A program made the translations under genes and the position numbers. The notes beneath the pieces were generated by a model, which was not told the origin of the DNA, ran no database searches, and saw only the letters and a program-made list of their open reading frames with translations. A stretch of DNA of 49,561 nt from Methylobacterium sp. E-005 (GTDB lineage Bacteria; Pseudomonadota; Alphaproteobacteria; Rhizobiales; Beijerinckiaceae): NCBI RefSeq assembly GCF_022829725.1, contig NZ_JAKSYG010000116.1:1-49561 (forward strand), read 5' to 3'. Below, piece by piece: positions 17,611-25,638 of the stretch. The stretch's first letter is position 1, and each line of letters starts with the position of its first letter.

Positions 17611-17990
17611 GATCCTCCGGCGCCCGCGTGCGGAGGAGGATCTGCTTCGGATCTGAACCTCCGTCGCGCAGGGTGATCCTGACGCGGCCGACCGGCTGCT
17701 CGATCAGATCGGGTCGGGTCGAAGCTCAACCGTCTCGCCCAGCGCCCGCTCATCGGCCGGGACCGCCCCGAAATCACGGATGCAATCCGCTTCCCTTCGG
17801 CAACCATGTCCGGTTCTATCGGGTGAGGGACGGCGGCTTCGTACTGGCCCGTGTCCGCAGTCGGTATCCCGACCGGGATGCCGCCGACGTCGTGAGCTGG
17901 CCGGCACTCATGCGCTGCCTTCTCCGAGGAGATCGTGACCGGATCCGTGCGGCTTTGTTCAATGTCGCCGAGGCCGCATCGGTGGTGTAG
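17609..17990 (+). pseudogene. degraded parE toxin
   Basis: Fragments of a ParE/RelE-fold toxin can be read in order in different frames. RRPRAEEDLLRI is followed by a TGA (17654-17656) where ParE proteins normally have Trp. The same frame continues with GDPDAADRLLDQIG. The sequence then moves to another frame for KLNRLAQRPLIGRDRPEITDAIRF (17722-17793). It moves to a third frame for FGNHVRFYRVRDGGFVLARV (17796-17855), which holds the usual YRV strand. The similarity ends near 17895; the last frame runs to 17990. One nonsense and two frameshifts rule out a functional toxin. It begins where the antitoxin stops, as in an intact parDE operon. Confidence 0.85.
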
Positions 17991-18107
17991 CGGCCGCGCC
18001 GCACCATCCGCCAAAACCGCCGACGCACCCCCGCCGGAGCTTGACTGGCGGCGCAGCCGAGCCATCGTCCGGGGATGCAGGACCGTACATCCGCCGAGGC
18101 TCGCGCC

Positions 18108-18569
18108 ATGCGTTCGATCCGTCACGGCCTCGCCCTTGGGCTGGCCCTCCTTGCCCTGGCCCAGCCGGCCCTGGCGCGCACGGCGCGCGAGGATATCGAG
18201 CCCGCCGAAGAGCGGGAATTCCCGTTCGACGCGCAGATCCCCGGCTGCCAGGACCCCTCGGTGCTGGAGCGGGTCTCGACCAACTTCGCCGAGAAGGAGG
18301 CGAAGTTCTGGAATTCATCGATGACGATCCTGTCCTTCGACACGATCGAGCGCACCGCGTGGCGCCCCTGGGGGCTGGATACCTACCCGCGCCGGTTCTG
18401 CACCGCGACCGTGACGACCTCGGACGGTGTGCGCCGCAAGGTCGACTATTCGGTCCGCGAGAGCCTCGGCATCATCGGGGCGACCTGGGGCGTCGAGTTC
18501 TGCGTCCACGGGCTCGACCGCGACTTGGCCTACGCCTACGCCACCGCCTGCCGGATGGCGCGTCCCTGA
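18108..18569 (+). CDS. secreted hypothetical protein paired with RNase T2
   Basis: The 153-residue product has a Sec signal peptide (RSIRHGLALGLALLALAQPALA, cleavage near residue 23) and a mature domain of about 130 residues with four cysteines. These occur in GCQD, FCTA, FCVH and ACRM, suitable for two disulphides in the periplasm. Conserved-looking segments are EKEAKFWNSSMTILSFD and WGLDTYPRRFCTATV. The ATG at 18108 is chosen because GAGG precedes it and the signal peptide starts there; 18075 is also open. Only two bases separate its stop from the RNase T2 start, so the two secreted proteins are co-expressed. I do not recognise a family. A role as inhibitor, chaperone or partner of the RNase is a guess from context. 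Confidence 0.82.
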   Translation: MRSIRHGLALGLALLALAQPALARTAREDIEPAEEREFPFDAQIPGCQDPSVLERVSTNFAEKEAKFWNSSMTILSFDTIERTAWRPWGLDTYPRRFCTATVTTSDGVRRKVDYSVRESLGIIGATWGVEFCVHGLDRDLAYAYATACRMARP

Positions 18570-18571
18570 CC

Positions 18572-19234
18572 ATGCGTGGGCTCGCGGCCTGCCTCGCCGT
18601 CCTGCTGCTCGCCGGGCCGGCCGCCGCCCAGGATTACGGCGGCTTCGCCCGCCGCGGCACCCCCGGCGAGTTCGACTTCTACGTGCTGGCCCTGTCGTGG
18701 TCGCCGACCTACTGCGCCGGGGCGGGCGAGCGTCGGGACGATGTCCAGTGCGCGCCGGGCCGCGGGCTCGGCTTCGTGGTCCACGGGCTGTGGCCGCAAT
18801 ACAGCCGGGGCTATCCCGAGAACTGCTCCGCGGTGGTGCGCGCCCCGACCCGGCAGGCGATCGCGCTGGCCGGGCAGGTCTATCCGAGCGAGGGGCTGGC
18901 CCGCTACGAGTGGCGCAAGCACGGCACCTGCTCGGGCCTCGACCCGGCGGCCTATTTCACCGCCGCCCGGGACGCCCGGCTGGCCGTGACAATCCCCGAG
19001 ACCCTCAAGGGCGGCGGCCCACCCCAGACGCTCGCGCCGATCGAGATCGCCCGGCAATTCGTTGCGGCCAATCGTGGCCTGCGCCCTGACATGATGGCCG
19101 TCACCTGCGCGCGCGGACAGCTGCAGGAGGTCCGGATCTGCTTCGGCAAGGACCTAAAGGGCTTTACCCCCTGCCCCGAGGTCGCCCGCGGCGATTGCCG
19201 CGCACCTGAGATCACCGTCGACGCCGCGCGCTGA
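18572..19234 (+). CDS. ribonuclease T2 family, periplasmic
   Basis: This is a secreted RNA endonuclease that cleaves through a 2',3'-cyclic phosphate. The 220-residue precursor starts with a signal peptide (LAACLAVLLLAGPAAAQ). Both catalytic signatures are intact: CAS I FVVHGLWPQ with the first His, and CAS II YEWRKHGTC with Glu, Lys and the second His. At least eight cysteines are present, including YCAG, QCAPG, NCSA, TCARG, ICFGK, PCPEV and DCRAP, consistent with periplasmic disulphides. At 220 residues it is a little shorter than E. coli RNase I (268 precursor). It follows a secreted protein of unknown function by two bases. Likely roles are scavenging extracellular RNA or bulk RNA turnover. 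Confidence 0.93.
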   Translation: MRGLAACLAVLLLAGPAAAQDYGGFARRGTPGEFDFYVLALSWSPTYCAGAGERRDDVQCAPGRGLGFVVHGLWPQYSRGYPENCSAVVRAPTRQAIALAGQVYPSEGLARYEWRKHGTCSGLDPAAYFTAARDARLAVTIPETLKGGGPPQTLAPIEIARQFVAANRGLRPDMMAVTCARGQLQEVRICFGKDLKGFTPCPEVARGDCRAPEITVDAAR

Positions 19235-19291
19235 TCTTTTTCGGCTCTGGGCGCTGGACCCGGGCCGCCGGATCCGCTTCAGGGCAACCGT

Positions 19292-20140
19292 ATGAATTAT
19301 CGGCACGCCTTCCACGCCGGCAACCACGCCGACGTGCTCAAGCACCTCGTCCTGGCGCGGGTGCTCGACCACCTGCGCCTGAAGGACAAGCCGTTCCGGG
19401 CGCTCGACGCCTTCGCGGGGCTCGGGGTCTACGACCTCATGGCCGACGAGGCGTCCCGCACCGGCGAGTGGCGGGACGGCTGGGGCCGGATGGAAGCGCC
19501 CTTCGCGCCGCCCGTGGAAGCGCTGCTCGCCCCCTACCGGGCCGCGGTGGCGGCGGTCCAGGCGCGCTGTGGTGCGACCGCCTATCCCGGCTCACCCGCG
19601 GTGATCCGAGAAGCCCTGCGACCCGGGGACAAGGGCGTGTTCGTCGAGCTGCACCCGGCGGACGCCGCGACTTTGCGGGCGCGCTACGAGCGTGATCCGC
19701 GCACGAAGGTCCTGAGTCTCGACGGCTGGACCGCGGTCAACGCCCAGATCCCGCCGCCCGAGCGGCGCGGCCTCGTGCTGATCGACCCGCCCTACGAGGT
19801 GCCCGGCGAGATCGATCGGCTCGGCGCCCACCTCGCCCGGGCGGTGGCGAAGTGGCCGACCGGCGTGTTCCTCGCCTGGTACCCGGTCAAGGACTCGGCC
19901 GCCCTGGACCGCATGGTTCGGGATCTCGCCACCACGCTGCCCCGCCCGGCACTGCGCCTCGACCTGCTGATCGACCGTCCGGACGATCCGACGCGCCTGA
20001 CCGGCAGCGGGCTGATCGTCGTCAATCCACCCTGGCGCCTCGCCGAAGAAGCCCTCGTGATTCTCCCGGCCCTCGCTGAACGCTTGGCCCGACAGGACTT
20101 CGGAGGATTTCGCTGCGACCCGATCGGCCCCAGCACCTGA
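19292..20140 (+). CDS. rlmJ: 23S rRNA (adenine-N6)-methyltransferase RlmJ
   Basis: This enzyme methylates A2030 of 23S rRNA (E. coli numbering) with S-adenosylmethionine. The 282-residue protein opens with the RlmJ hallmark MNYRHAFHAGNHADVLKHLVL. SAM motif I is in LDAFAGLGVYDLM, an acidic residue binds SAM in FVELHPADAATL, and the amino-methyltransferase motif IV is LIDPPYE (D165). The length and order of motifs match the family (E. coli 280). It is a single gene after RNase T2 with a 57-base gap. Identification is firm. Confidence 0.94.
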   Translation: MNYRHAFHAGNHADVLKHLVLARVLDHLRLKDKPFRALDAFAGLGVYDLMADEASRTGEWRDGWGRMEAPFAPPVEALLAPYRAAVAAVQARCGATAYPGSPAVIREALRPGDKGVFVELHPADAATLRARYERDPRTKVLSLDGWTAVNAQIPPPERRGLVLIDPPYEVPGEIDRLGAHLARAVAKWPTGVFLAWYPVKDSAALDRMVRDLATTLPRPALRLDLLIDRPDDPTRLTGSGLIVVNPPWRLAEEALVILPALAERLARQDFGGFRCDPIGPST

Positions 20141-20363
20141 CTCAGCAGCTTTGGCCGATCAACGGATAGAGGTTTCGTTCCAGCGGCAAGCAGAAGGTGC
20201 AGCCCGGAATGTCCTTGTTGCGATAAAGACACATTTGGGAGATGACTGATCGCGCGGATGTGAAAATGCCCAAAAACTATGCAATTGCCATTTGTTTGAT
20301 TTTGTCCCCCGGACGCGTCGGTGTCAGCTTGACCGTAGGCGAACACCAACGAGCGGCGATTCC

Positions 20364-21641
20364 ATGCTGACGCGATCCACCCTAGCCGGCTTCACCGCTG
20401 TCCTGCTGTCCTCGACCAGCATCCTGGCCGCTGACCTTGCGGTCCCAGCGCCGGCGCCCGTCCCGGCCCCGGTGGAGCCCTGCAAGGCGACGCTGCTGGG
20501 CCCGACCTATGGCGGCGTGATCAAGGCCAACCCGACCCCGACCTGCTTCGCCGCTGGCCCGCTCGGCGACCTCTATGTCGGCGGCGCCGTCACCGGCTAC
20601 GGGTACGTCCAGACCAATCCCTTCGCGTCCTTCTCCACGCCCGCTGCGCCGAACGACCGGGACCGGGCCGCACGGTTCGACTTCTCGAACATCCAGGGCA
20701 TCATCCAGAAGCCCGAGGGTGGGTTCCAGTTCTACATCCAGGCGGGCGGATATTCGATCCCGCAGCTCGGATTCCCGACCCTCGGGACCTTCACGCAGAC
20801 CGACCTCCTGTTCGGACCGGTCCCGGTCGCCTACGGCAAGATCCAGATCAACGACGAGTGGTCGGTCCAGGGCGGACGGATGTTCACCCTGATCGGCACC
20901 GAGCTGCTGTTCACCTACCAGAACCTGAACATCAACCGCGGCCTTCTGTTCGTGCAGGAGAACTTCATCAACCAGGGCGTGCAGGTCAACTACAGCAGCG
21001 GTCCGCTCTCGGTGTCGCTCGCCGGGACGGACGGCTTCTTCTCCAACGAGATCACGTGGTTCACCGGCAACGTCGCCTATAAGCTCGACGACTACAACAC
21101 GATCGGCGTCAACGGCGGCCTGAACCTCGGCCGCACCAACGCCTTCGACCGGAGCCCGCGCTACCAGTTCGCGACGCCCGGCTTCCAGCAGAACAGCGGC
21201 ATCTTCGACATCAACTACACCTACGCGAACGGTCCGTGGATCATCTCGCCTTACTTCCAGTTCACGAATGTTGAGCGGGATCCGCGCGTGGGCATTAATG
21301 CCTCCGCGTCGACCTACGGCGGCGCGCTGCTGGCGGCCTACTCGTTCACCGACAATTTCTCCCTGGCCGGGCGCGTCGAGTACACCGAGCAGAGCGGCAC
21401 GCGGGGTGGAACGACCCCGAACCTCCTCGGGTTCGGACCCGGCAGCAACGCGTTCTCGGTCACCGTGACGCCGACCTTCACGTTCGACCGCTACTTCTTC
21501 CGGGTCGAGTATGCGCATGTCGAACTCGGCAATATCACCCGGGGCAACATCGCAGAGGGGACCCTGGGGACCGGCTTCGGCCGAACGGGCAATCGAACCT
21601 CCCAGGACCGCTACATGGTCGAAACCGGCATCACCTTCTGA
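20364..21641 (+). CDS. outer-membrane porin (OmpL-like beta-barrel, bbp2 type)
   Basis: This is a general diffusion channel in the outer membrane. The 425-residue precursor has a signal peptide (about 22 residues, ending LAADL) and a Pro/Ala hinge (VPAPAPVPAPVEP). A conserved segment characteristic of Methylobacterium porins follows, LGPTYGGVIKANPTPTCF, then many alternating amphipathic strands such as FQFYIQAGGYSIPQLGF. The C-terminus ends in Phe (MVETGITF), as needed for BAM-dependent insertion. Two cysteines near the N-terminus could form a disulphide. The ATG at 20364 is the first that starts a signal peptide. The 222 bases upstream are relatively AT-rich and should hold its promoter; a classic terminator follows. 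The family name is from memory of similar Methylobacterium proteins. Confidence 0.88.
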   Translation: MLTRSTLAGFTAVLLSSTSILAADLAVPAPAPVPAPVEPCKATLLGPTYGGVIKANPTPTCFAAGPLGDLYVGGAVTGYGYVQTNPFASFSTPAAPNDRDRAARFDFSNIQGIIQKPEGGFQFYIQAGGYSIPQLGFPTLGTFTQTDLLFGPVPVAYGKIQINDEWSVQGGRMFTLIGTELLFTYQNLNINRGLLFVQENFINQGVQVNYSSGPLSVSLAGTDGFFSNEITWFTGNVAYKLDDYNTIGVNGGLNLGRTNAFDRSPRYQFATPGFQQNSGIFDINYTYANGPWIISPYFQFTNVERDPRVGINASASTYGGALLAAYSFTDNFSLAGRVEYTEQSGTRGGTTPNLLGFGPGSNAFSVTVTPTFTFDRYFFRVEYAHVELGNITRGNIAEGTLGTGFGRTGNRTSQDRYMVETGITF

Positions 21642-21679
21642 AAAAACGTCACATCCTGGCCTCTGGGCCGGGCGCGAGA

Positions 21680-21710
21680 AGCCCCCGTCCGCAAGGCCGG
21701 GGGCTTTTTT
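21680..21710 (+). terminator. intrinsic terminator of the porin gene
   Basis: AGCCCCCG (21680-21687) and CGGGGGCT (21698-21705) form an 8-bp GC stem with a 10-base loop, followed by five more T residues. This is the clearest rho-independent terminator in the window apart from the nir leader. Confidence 0.92.
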
Positions 21711-21915
21711 GTCGATCATTTCCAATCGACCAAATGCGTCAAGTTATATCTCGAACACTTCATGATCGGCGTGATTTTGATTTGAAATATTGAAAAGTTT
21801 TGTATTTCGAATATTTGACGGTCTGATTAAAGTGCCGTCGAGCACTTGATGGGTCATGGTCCCGTCATGTAATTCTCTTCCCTCGCCGGCTGTGTTCAAG
21901 CCGGGGAACTTGGAG

Positions 21916-22227
21916 ATGACCGCGATGGAGGCTTTGTCCGCGACCCTTTGGAGCCTGGCGGTGCCGGGTATGACGCCGAAAGCGCTGCGCGCCGCCGTCC
22001 GCGAAAAGCATCCCGAAGCGTCAAAGAAGGATATCGTGCGCGCCGCGTTCTACGCGCTGATCGAGGCCCGATCCCCTGATGATCAGACGCTGGACGCGCT
22101 GCACCGATTTGCCCTGGCCGAGCGCATACCGGGCGACGAGCCGCCTCTGACAATCGGCAAGCGGCGGAAGAAGAAGCAGCGCCGTGCCGTCGAAACGCCT
22201 GTCCCCGAGACCGCCGTGGCGGCGTGA
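21916..22227 (+). CDS. small hypothetical helical protein with basic tail
   Basis: The 103-residue protein consists of predicted alpha-helices (MEALSATLWSLAVPG, TPKALRAAVREKHPEASKKD, IVRAAFYALIEARS) and a lysine/arginine cluster GKRRKKKQRR followed by an Ala/Pro/Val tail. No signal peptide or catalytic motif is seen. GGAG supports starts at 21916 or 21925. The 200 bases upstream are the most AT-rich stretch in this part of the window (for example TTGAAATATTGAAAAG) and probably contain its promoter. The basic patch suggests nucleic-acid contact (inference). I do not recognise a family. Confidence 0.65.
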   Translation: MTAMEALSATLWSLAVPGMTPKALRAAVREKHPEASKKDIVRAAFYALIEARSPDDQTLDALHRFALAERIPGDEPPLTIGKRRKKKQRRAVETPVPETAVAA

Positions 22228-22541
22228 GCGGAGCGCACGGCAGGGTCCGACAAGGGGGCGCCAAGCCGTGCCCGGTGACGTTGCAAACGATCCATGACGC
22301 AGGGCCGGAAGCCTCCGATCGGCGGTCCAACCCGATCATCTCAGCGTGAGGACCATCTGGAGGCCTTCTCCGGGGCCTGCTGACGCGGTCACATCAGGGT
22401 GCGGGGCGCGGGTGGGATCAGCCCATGGCGCGCCACGAGGTGCGGCCCGGTACCCTGCGCGGCGCCTCATGCGTGGCCCCGCCTCCGTGGTGTGACGCGC
22501 CGTCTTGCGCTGAGCCCGTGTCCACTTCGATGGAGGGCGCC
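22228..22541. other. intergenic region between small protein and GNAT gene
   Basis: This 314-base convergent gap has no convincing gene. It holds the degenerate repeat at 22339-22420 and otherwise nothing I can interpret. Confidence 0.5.
22339..22420. repeat. degenerate copy of the 657-761 repeat
   Basis: GCGGTCACATCAGGGTGCGGG followed by GGTGGGAT matches the right arm of the first element (GCGGTCACCTCAGGATGCGGG, then GGTGGGAT). GGAGGCC upstream matches the GGAGGCCTCGAAGG part of its left arm. The arms have shrunk and diverged. Confidence 0.6.
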
Positions 22542-23150
22542 CTAGCTCCGCCGGAGCAGCCGCCGACCTGGACGGTGGCCCTCCTCGCCCGTGTCGCGGA
22601 AGCCGAGCTTCTCGAGAAGCCCCCAGGATGCGACGTTGCCGGGGCGGCACTCCGCCACGATGGTGCGGTCGGGGAAACGTCCGGCCAAAAGCCCGATGAT
22701 CGCGGAGACCGCCTCGAACGCGAATCCGCGTCCGCGCGCGGCGCCGCCGATCCAGTAGCCGATCTCGATCACGCCCGCCCCGCGCAGATGCGTGCCCACG
22801 ACGCCGACGAGGCCGGCGAGATCGCATCCGCGGGTCTCGCCAGCTGCGCCGCGGATCCAGGCGCCCAGGAAGCGGTCCTGCCCCCGCCGGCCGCTCTGGA
22901 TCAGATCCTGAGCGTCCTGCAGCGTGAACGGGGTCGGCAGGAAATCCACCGCCGCGGTGATCGCCGGGTCGTCCGTGAGTCGGCGCAGGGCCTCGGCATC
23001 CTCGCGCCGCAAAGCCGTGATCGAGAGGCGCGCGGTCTCGATCACGGGTAGGTCGCTGAGGCTGGCCCGGCTGGCGCGGATGGTAAACATCCCTTCGAGA
23101 TGGGGTGCCGGGCGATACGGAAAAGGCACGGCCGCACCACCCGCATTCAT
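22542..23150 (-). CDS. GNAT-family N-acetyltransferase (RimJ/RimL type)
   Basis: This is a predicted acetyl-CoA-dependent N-acetyltransferase. The fold is visible as ETARLSITALRREDAEALRRL at the start of the domain and IEIGYWIGGAARGRGFAFEAVSAII carrying the acetyl-CoA pyrophosphate loop (R/G-x-x-G-x-A type: ARGRGFA). ECRPGNVASWGLLEKLGFRDTGEE is the usual C-terminal signature. Total length is 202 residues, or 182 if translation begins at ATG 23090 (MFTIRASRASL); neither start has a strong ribosome site. It is divergent from the LytM lipoprotein gene, sharing a 131-base spacer. The target (ribosomal protein, amino acid or antibiotic) cannot be predicted. Confidence 0.87.
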   Translation of the reverse strand: MNAGGAAVPFPYRPAPHLEGMFTIRASRASLSDLPVIETARLSITALRREDAEALRRLTDDPAITAAVDFLPTPFTLQDAQDLIQSGRRGQDRFLGAWIRGAAGETRGCDLAGLVGVVGTHLRGAGVIEIGYWIGGAARGRGFAFEAVSAIIGLLAGRFPDRTIVAECRPGNVASWGLLEKLGFRDTGEEGHRPGRRLLRRS

Positions 23151-23281
23151 CCCTCAGAGATGGCGAAAACATCGCCGTACTCTTCGCGCAGGGCGTGCAG
23201 CCGCGCGCGCTGGGAACGGTTGCTTAACCTGAATCCGTCTTCATTGGGGCATCAAGTTGCGTCAGGCAAACGGGTGCGTCG

Positions 23282-24808
23282 ATGCGGGTGCGCGGTAAGG
23301 GTCGGATGTTGCGGACGCTGTCGCGGATCGCCCTCATCGGCATCATTGGTGGGGCGGCGGCCGCCTGCTCGTCGGACGCCTCGCGGCTGAGCAATCCGTT
23401 CTCGAACCCGTTCGATTCGGAGCCATCGGCCACCGGCAGCCTGCCGGATGGCAGCCTCAAATCCGTGCCGCCGGTCCGTACCGGCCGGATCCAGTCGGAG
23501 GCGCTGAGCGCCCCCGGAGCACCGCGCGCGGCCAGCGTCGCGGCGCCGGTTCAAGCTCATGCGACAGCGCCCGCGACCCGGGTGGCCTCGACCGGACAGG
23601 TCGGCTGGAACGCCCAGGGCGGCACGCAGATCACCGTCTCGCAGAACGACAGCCTGAACCAGATGTCGACGCGCTACGGCGTTCCCGCCTCGGCGATCCT
23701 GGCCGCCAACGGCCTGACCAGCGCGAACCAGATCACCCCCGGGCGGCAGATCGTGATCCCGGTCTACAACGCCTCCGGCATGAATCCGGCCGCCGCCCCG
23801 ATGACCGCCCGCCCCGCCCGGGCCGCGGAGGAGAAGCGCGAGGACGCCAAGCAGATCGAAGGCAAGCTGGCGGCCAAGCGCGAGGAAGCCGCCAAGGAAG
23901 CCAAGCGCGAAGAGGCGAAGCGCGAAGAGGCCAAGCGCGAGGAAGCCAAGGAAGCCGCCAAGGAAGCTGCCAAGGAGGCGACGAAGCGGGCGGCCGACAA
24001 GGAGGCGGAGCGCAAGGAGGCGCTGGCCCGCGACGCCGCCGCCCGCAAGGTCGCTGACGCCAAGTCCCGCAAGGAGACCGTGAAGGAGGCCGCCAGGGCG
24101 GACGCCAAGGTGGACGCGAAGACGGACGACAAGGCGCGTCACGTCCGCCCCGGGCAGGTCGCTGCGGCCGACGCGAAGAAGCCGGATCCCAAGGTCGAGG
24201 CGAAAGCCAAGGCCGAGGCGAAGGCGATGGAGGCCAAGGCCGAGGCCAAGGCCGCCGCGAAGGCCGAGGCCGCCCAGAAGCTCGCCGAGGCCAAGGCCGC
24301 CAAGGAGGCTGCGCAGAAGGCCGCCGCCGCCGAGAAGGTCGAGAAGGTTGCCGCCAAGGAAACGCCGAAGGCTGCGGCGCCCGTCGCTCCGGCGAAGCCC
24401 GAGCCGGCCGCCACCGGCTCAGTCGCCGACGCTGCGGCCTCCGAGAGCTTCCGCTGGCCCGCCAAGGGCCGGGTGATCTCGGGCTACGGCACGTCCGGCA
24501 ACGAGGGCATCAACATCGCGGTACCGGAGGGCACGCCCGTCAAGGCGGCCGAAGAGGGCACCGTGGCGTATGCCGGCTCGGACGTGAAGGGGTATGGCAA
24601 GCTCGTGCTGGTGCGCCACGCCAACGGCTACGTCTCGGCCTACGCCCATAACGGCGAGCTCGACGTGAAGCCCGGCGACAAGGTCAAGCGCGGTCAGGTG
24701 ATCGCCAAGTCCGGTGCATCGGGCAACGTGACCTCGCCGCAGCTGCACTTCGAGATCCGCAAGGGCGGCGCCCCGGTGGACCCGATGTCTCAGCTCGCCA
24801 GCAACTGA
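23282..24808 (+). CDS. LysM/LytM-domain lipoprotein, NlpD/DipM-like amidase activator
   Basis: The 508-residue envelope protein is probably anchored through a lipobox (IIGGAAAAC, Cys near residue 29). It has a LysM peptidoglycan-binding domain (about 116-160, ITVSQNDSLNQMSTRYGVP). A long Lys/Ala/Glu-rich segment of about 200 residues follows, with repeated K-R-E-E-A units, likely a single helix or coiled coil spanning the periplasm. The C-terminal LytM (M23) domain starts near 390. Its zinc site is lost: N407 and N411 replace the HxxxD pair and Q487 replaces the first His of HxH (H489 remains). As in NlpD and EnvC, this predicts an activator of septal amidases, not an active peptidase. An alternative start at 23306 (MLRTLSR) has AAGGG upstream. 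A terminator follows. Confidence 0.9.
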   Translation: MRVRGKGRMLRTLSRIALIGIIGGAAAACSSDASRLSNPFSNPFDSEPSATGSLPDGSLKSVPPVRTGRIQSEALSAPGAPRAASVAAPVQAHATAPATRVASTGQVGWNAQGGTQITVSQNDSLNQMSTRYGVPASAILAANGLTSANQITPGRQIVIPVYNASGMNPAAAPMTARPARAAEEKREDAKQIEGKLAAKREEAAKEAKREEAKREEAKREEAKEAAKEAAKEATKRAADKEAERKEALARDAAARKVADAKSRKETVKEAARADAKVDAKTDDKARHVRPGQVAAADAKKPDPKVEAKAKAEAKAMEAKAEAKAAAKAEAAQKLAEAKAAKEAAQKAAAAEKVEKVAAKETPKAAAPVAPAKPEPAATGSVADAAASESFRWPAKGRVISGYGTSGNEGINIAVPEGTPVKAAEEGTVAYAGSDVKGYGKLVLVRHANGYVSAYAHNGELDVKPGDKVKRGQVIAKSGASGNVTSPQLHFEIRKGGAPVDPMSQLASN

Positions 24809-24832
24809 GCGGCCCATCGGGGCCGGAGCGCG

Positions 24833-24859
24833 CGGCGGTCCCGAAGGGGCCGCCGTTTT
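24833..24859 (+). terminator. intrinsic terminator after the LytM lipoprotein gene
   Basis: CGGCGGTCCC (24833-24842) pairs with GGGGCCGCCG (24846-24855), giving 10 bp with one G-U and a 3-base loop, followed by TTTTC. It lies in the 62-base gap to the convergent YidB gene. Confidence 0.8.
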
Positions 24860-24870
24860 CGTTTCTGGCC

Positions 24871-25224
24871 TCAGGATTTCGGCACTTCCAGCGTACCGTC
24901 CGGGCTGTGGTGATCCACCGCCTGCGGCAGCGCTTCAGCCAGGGTCGGAAACAGCTGATCCATCGGGATGCCGAGCTTCTGCGCCATTTGGCGAACCTGC
25001 TCGTTGTCGAGGACCTTACGCAGGTCGTCCGCGGTGATCGGCTCGTTCGGGCCGCGGCCGAGCCAGGAATTCACCTGGCTCTCGTAACCGGAGCGACGGA
25101 GCTGGTCGAGCAGCGCGTTGAGGCCGCCGGGCAGCACCTGCTGGATGATCCCGGGCAGCGCCTTCAGCGCCATCTGGCCGAGCGAACCGCCGAAAGCACC
25201 ACCCAGTGAGTCGAGCAAGCTCAT
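24871..25224 (-). CDS. YidB-family (DUF937) protein
   Basis: The 117-residue cytosolic protein has the features of the YidB/DUF937 family. A Gly-rich amphipathic N-terminus (MSLLDSLGGAFGG) is followed by LPGGLNALLDQLRRSGYESQVNSWLGRGPNEPITADDLRKVL. The C-terminal helical unit is MAQKLGIPMDQLFPTLAEALPQAVD. The biochemical role of the family is unknown. A second, more diverged member lies 415 bases away on the same strand (25639-26046), with a small secreted-protein gene on the other strand between them. It is convergent with the LytM gene. Confidence 0.88.
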   Translation of the reverse strand: MSLLDSLGGAFGGSLGQMALKALPGIIQQVLPGGLNALLDQLRRSGYESQVNSWLGRGPNEPITADDLRKVLDNEQVRQMAQKLGIPMDQLFPTLAEALPQAVDHHSPDGTLEVPKS

Positions 25225-25376
25225 GCGATCCCCCCGTCGACCGATCCGTCCAGTCTCAGTCTAGGGCGCTCCGGCGTCGCGGGGAGAGCGGGGACGCGTG
25301 AACCGCAATTTAGTCGACAGCGTCTTTGCCTTGGCCCGGAATGCCGACCCGGTTCCCGCTCCCCGGTCGCGCGGTC

Positions 25377-25637
25377 ATGAAATCCCTCGCCCCATCCCTG
25401 TTGCTGGCGCTCTGGGCAGGCGCGGCCCTGGCGGTTCCGCCCGAGACCAGTCGGCCCATGACGCAGGAGCGTGCCCTCACCGATGCGGTGTTCGTCCGCC
25501 CGCTCTACGGGACCTACCGGCATTGCGGCGGTGCCTGCCTCAAGAGCGGCGAGCTGTCCTGGTTCTGCTTCCAGAAGCAGAGCTGCTACCTGAGTTGCGC
25601 CACCGCGCCGCCGCTGATGAAATGCGCCGTCCCGTAG
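25377..25637 (+). CDS. small secreted six-cysteine protein
   Basis: The 86-residue precursor has a signal peptide (KSLAPSLLLALWAGAALA) and a mature part of about 66 residues with six cysteines. They are arranged C-x3-C, C-x5-C, C-x3-C and nearby (HCGGAC, FCFQKQSC, YLSC, KC), enough for three disulphides. The frame is open from 25326, but the ATG at 25377 begins the signal peptide. It lies between two leftward YidB-like genes, divergent from one and convergent with the other by a single base. No family recognised. A periplasmic or extracellular disulphide-stabilised domain is likely. Confidence 0.75.
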   Translation: MKSLAPSLLLALWAGAALAVPPETSRPMTQERALTDAVFVRPLYGTYRHCGGACLKSGELSWFCFQKQSCYLSCATAPPLMKCAVP

Positions 25638-25638
25638 C

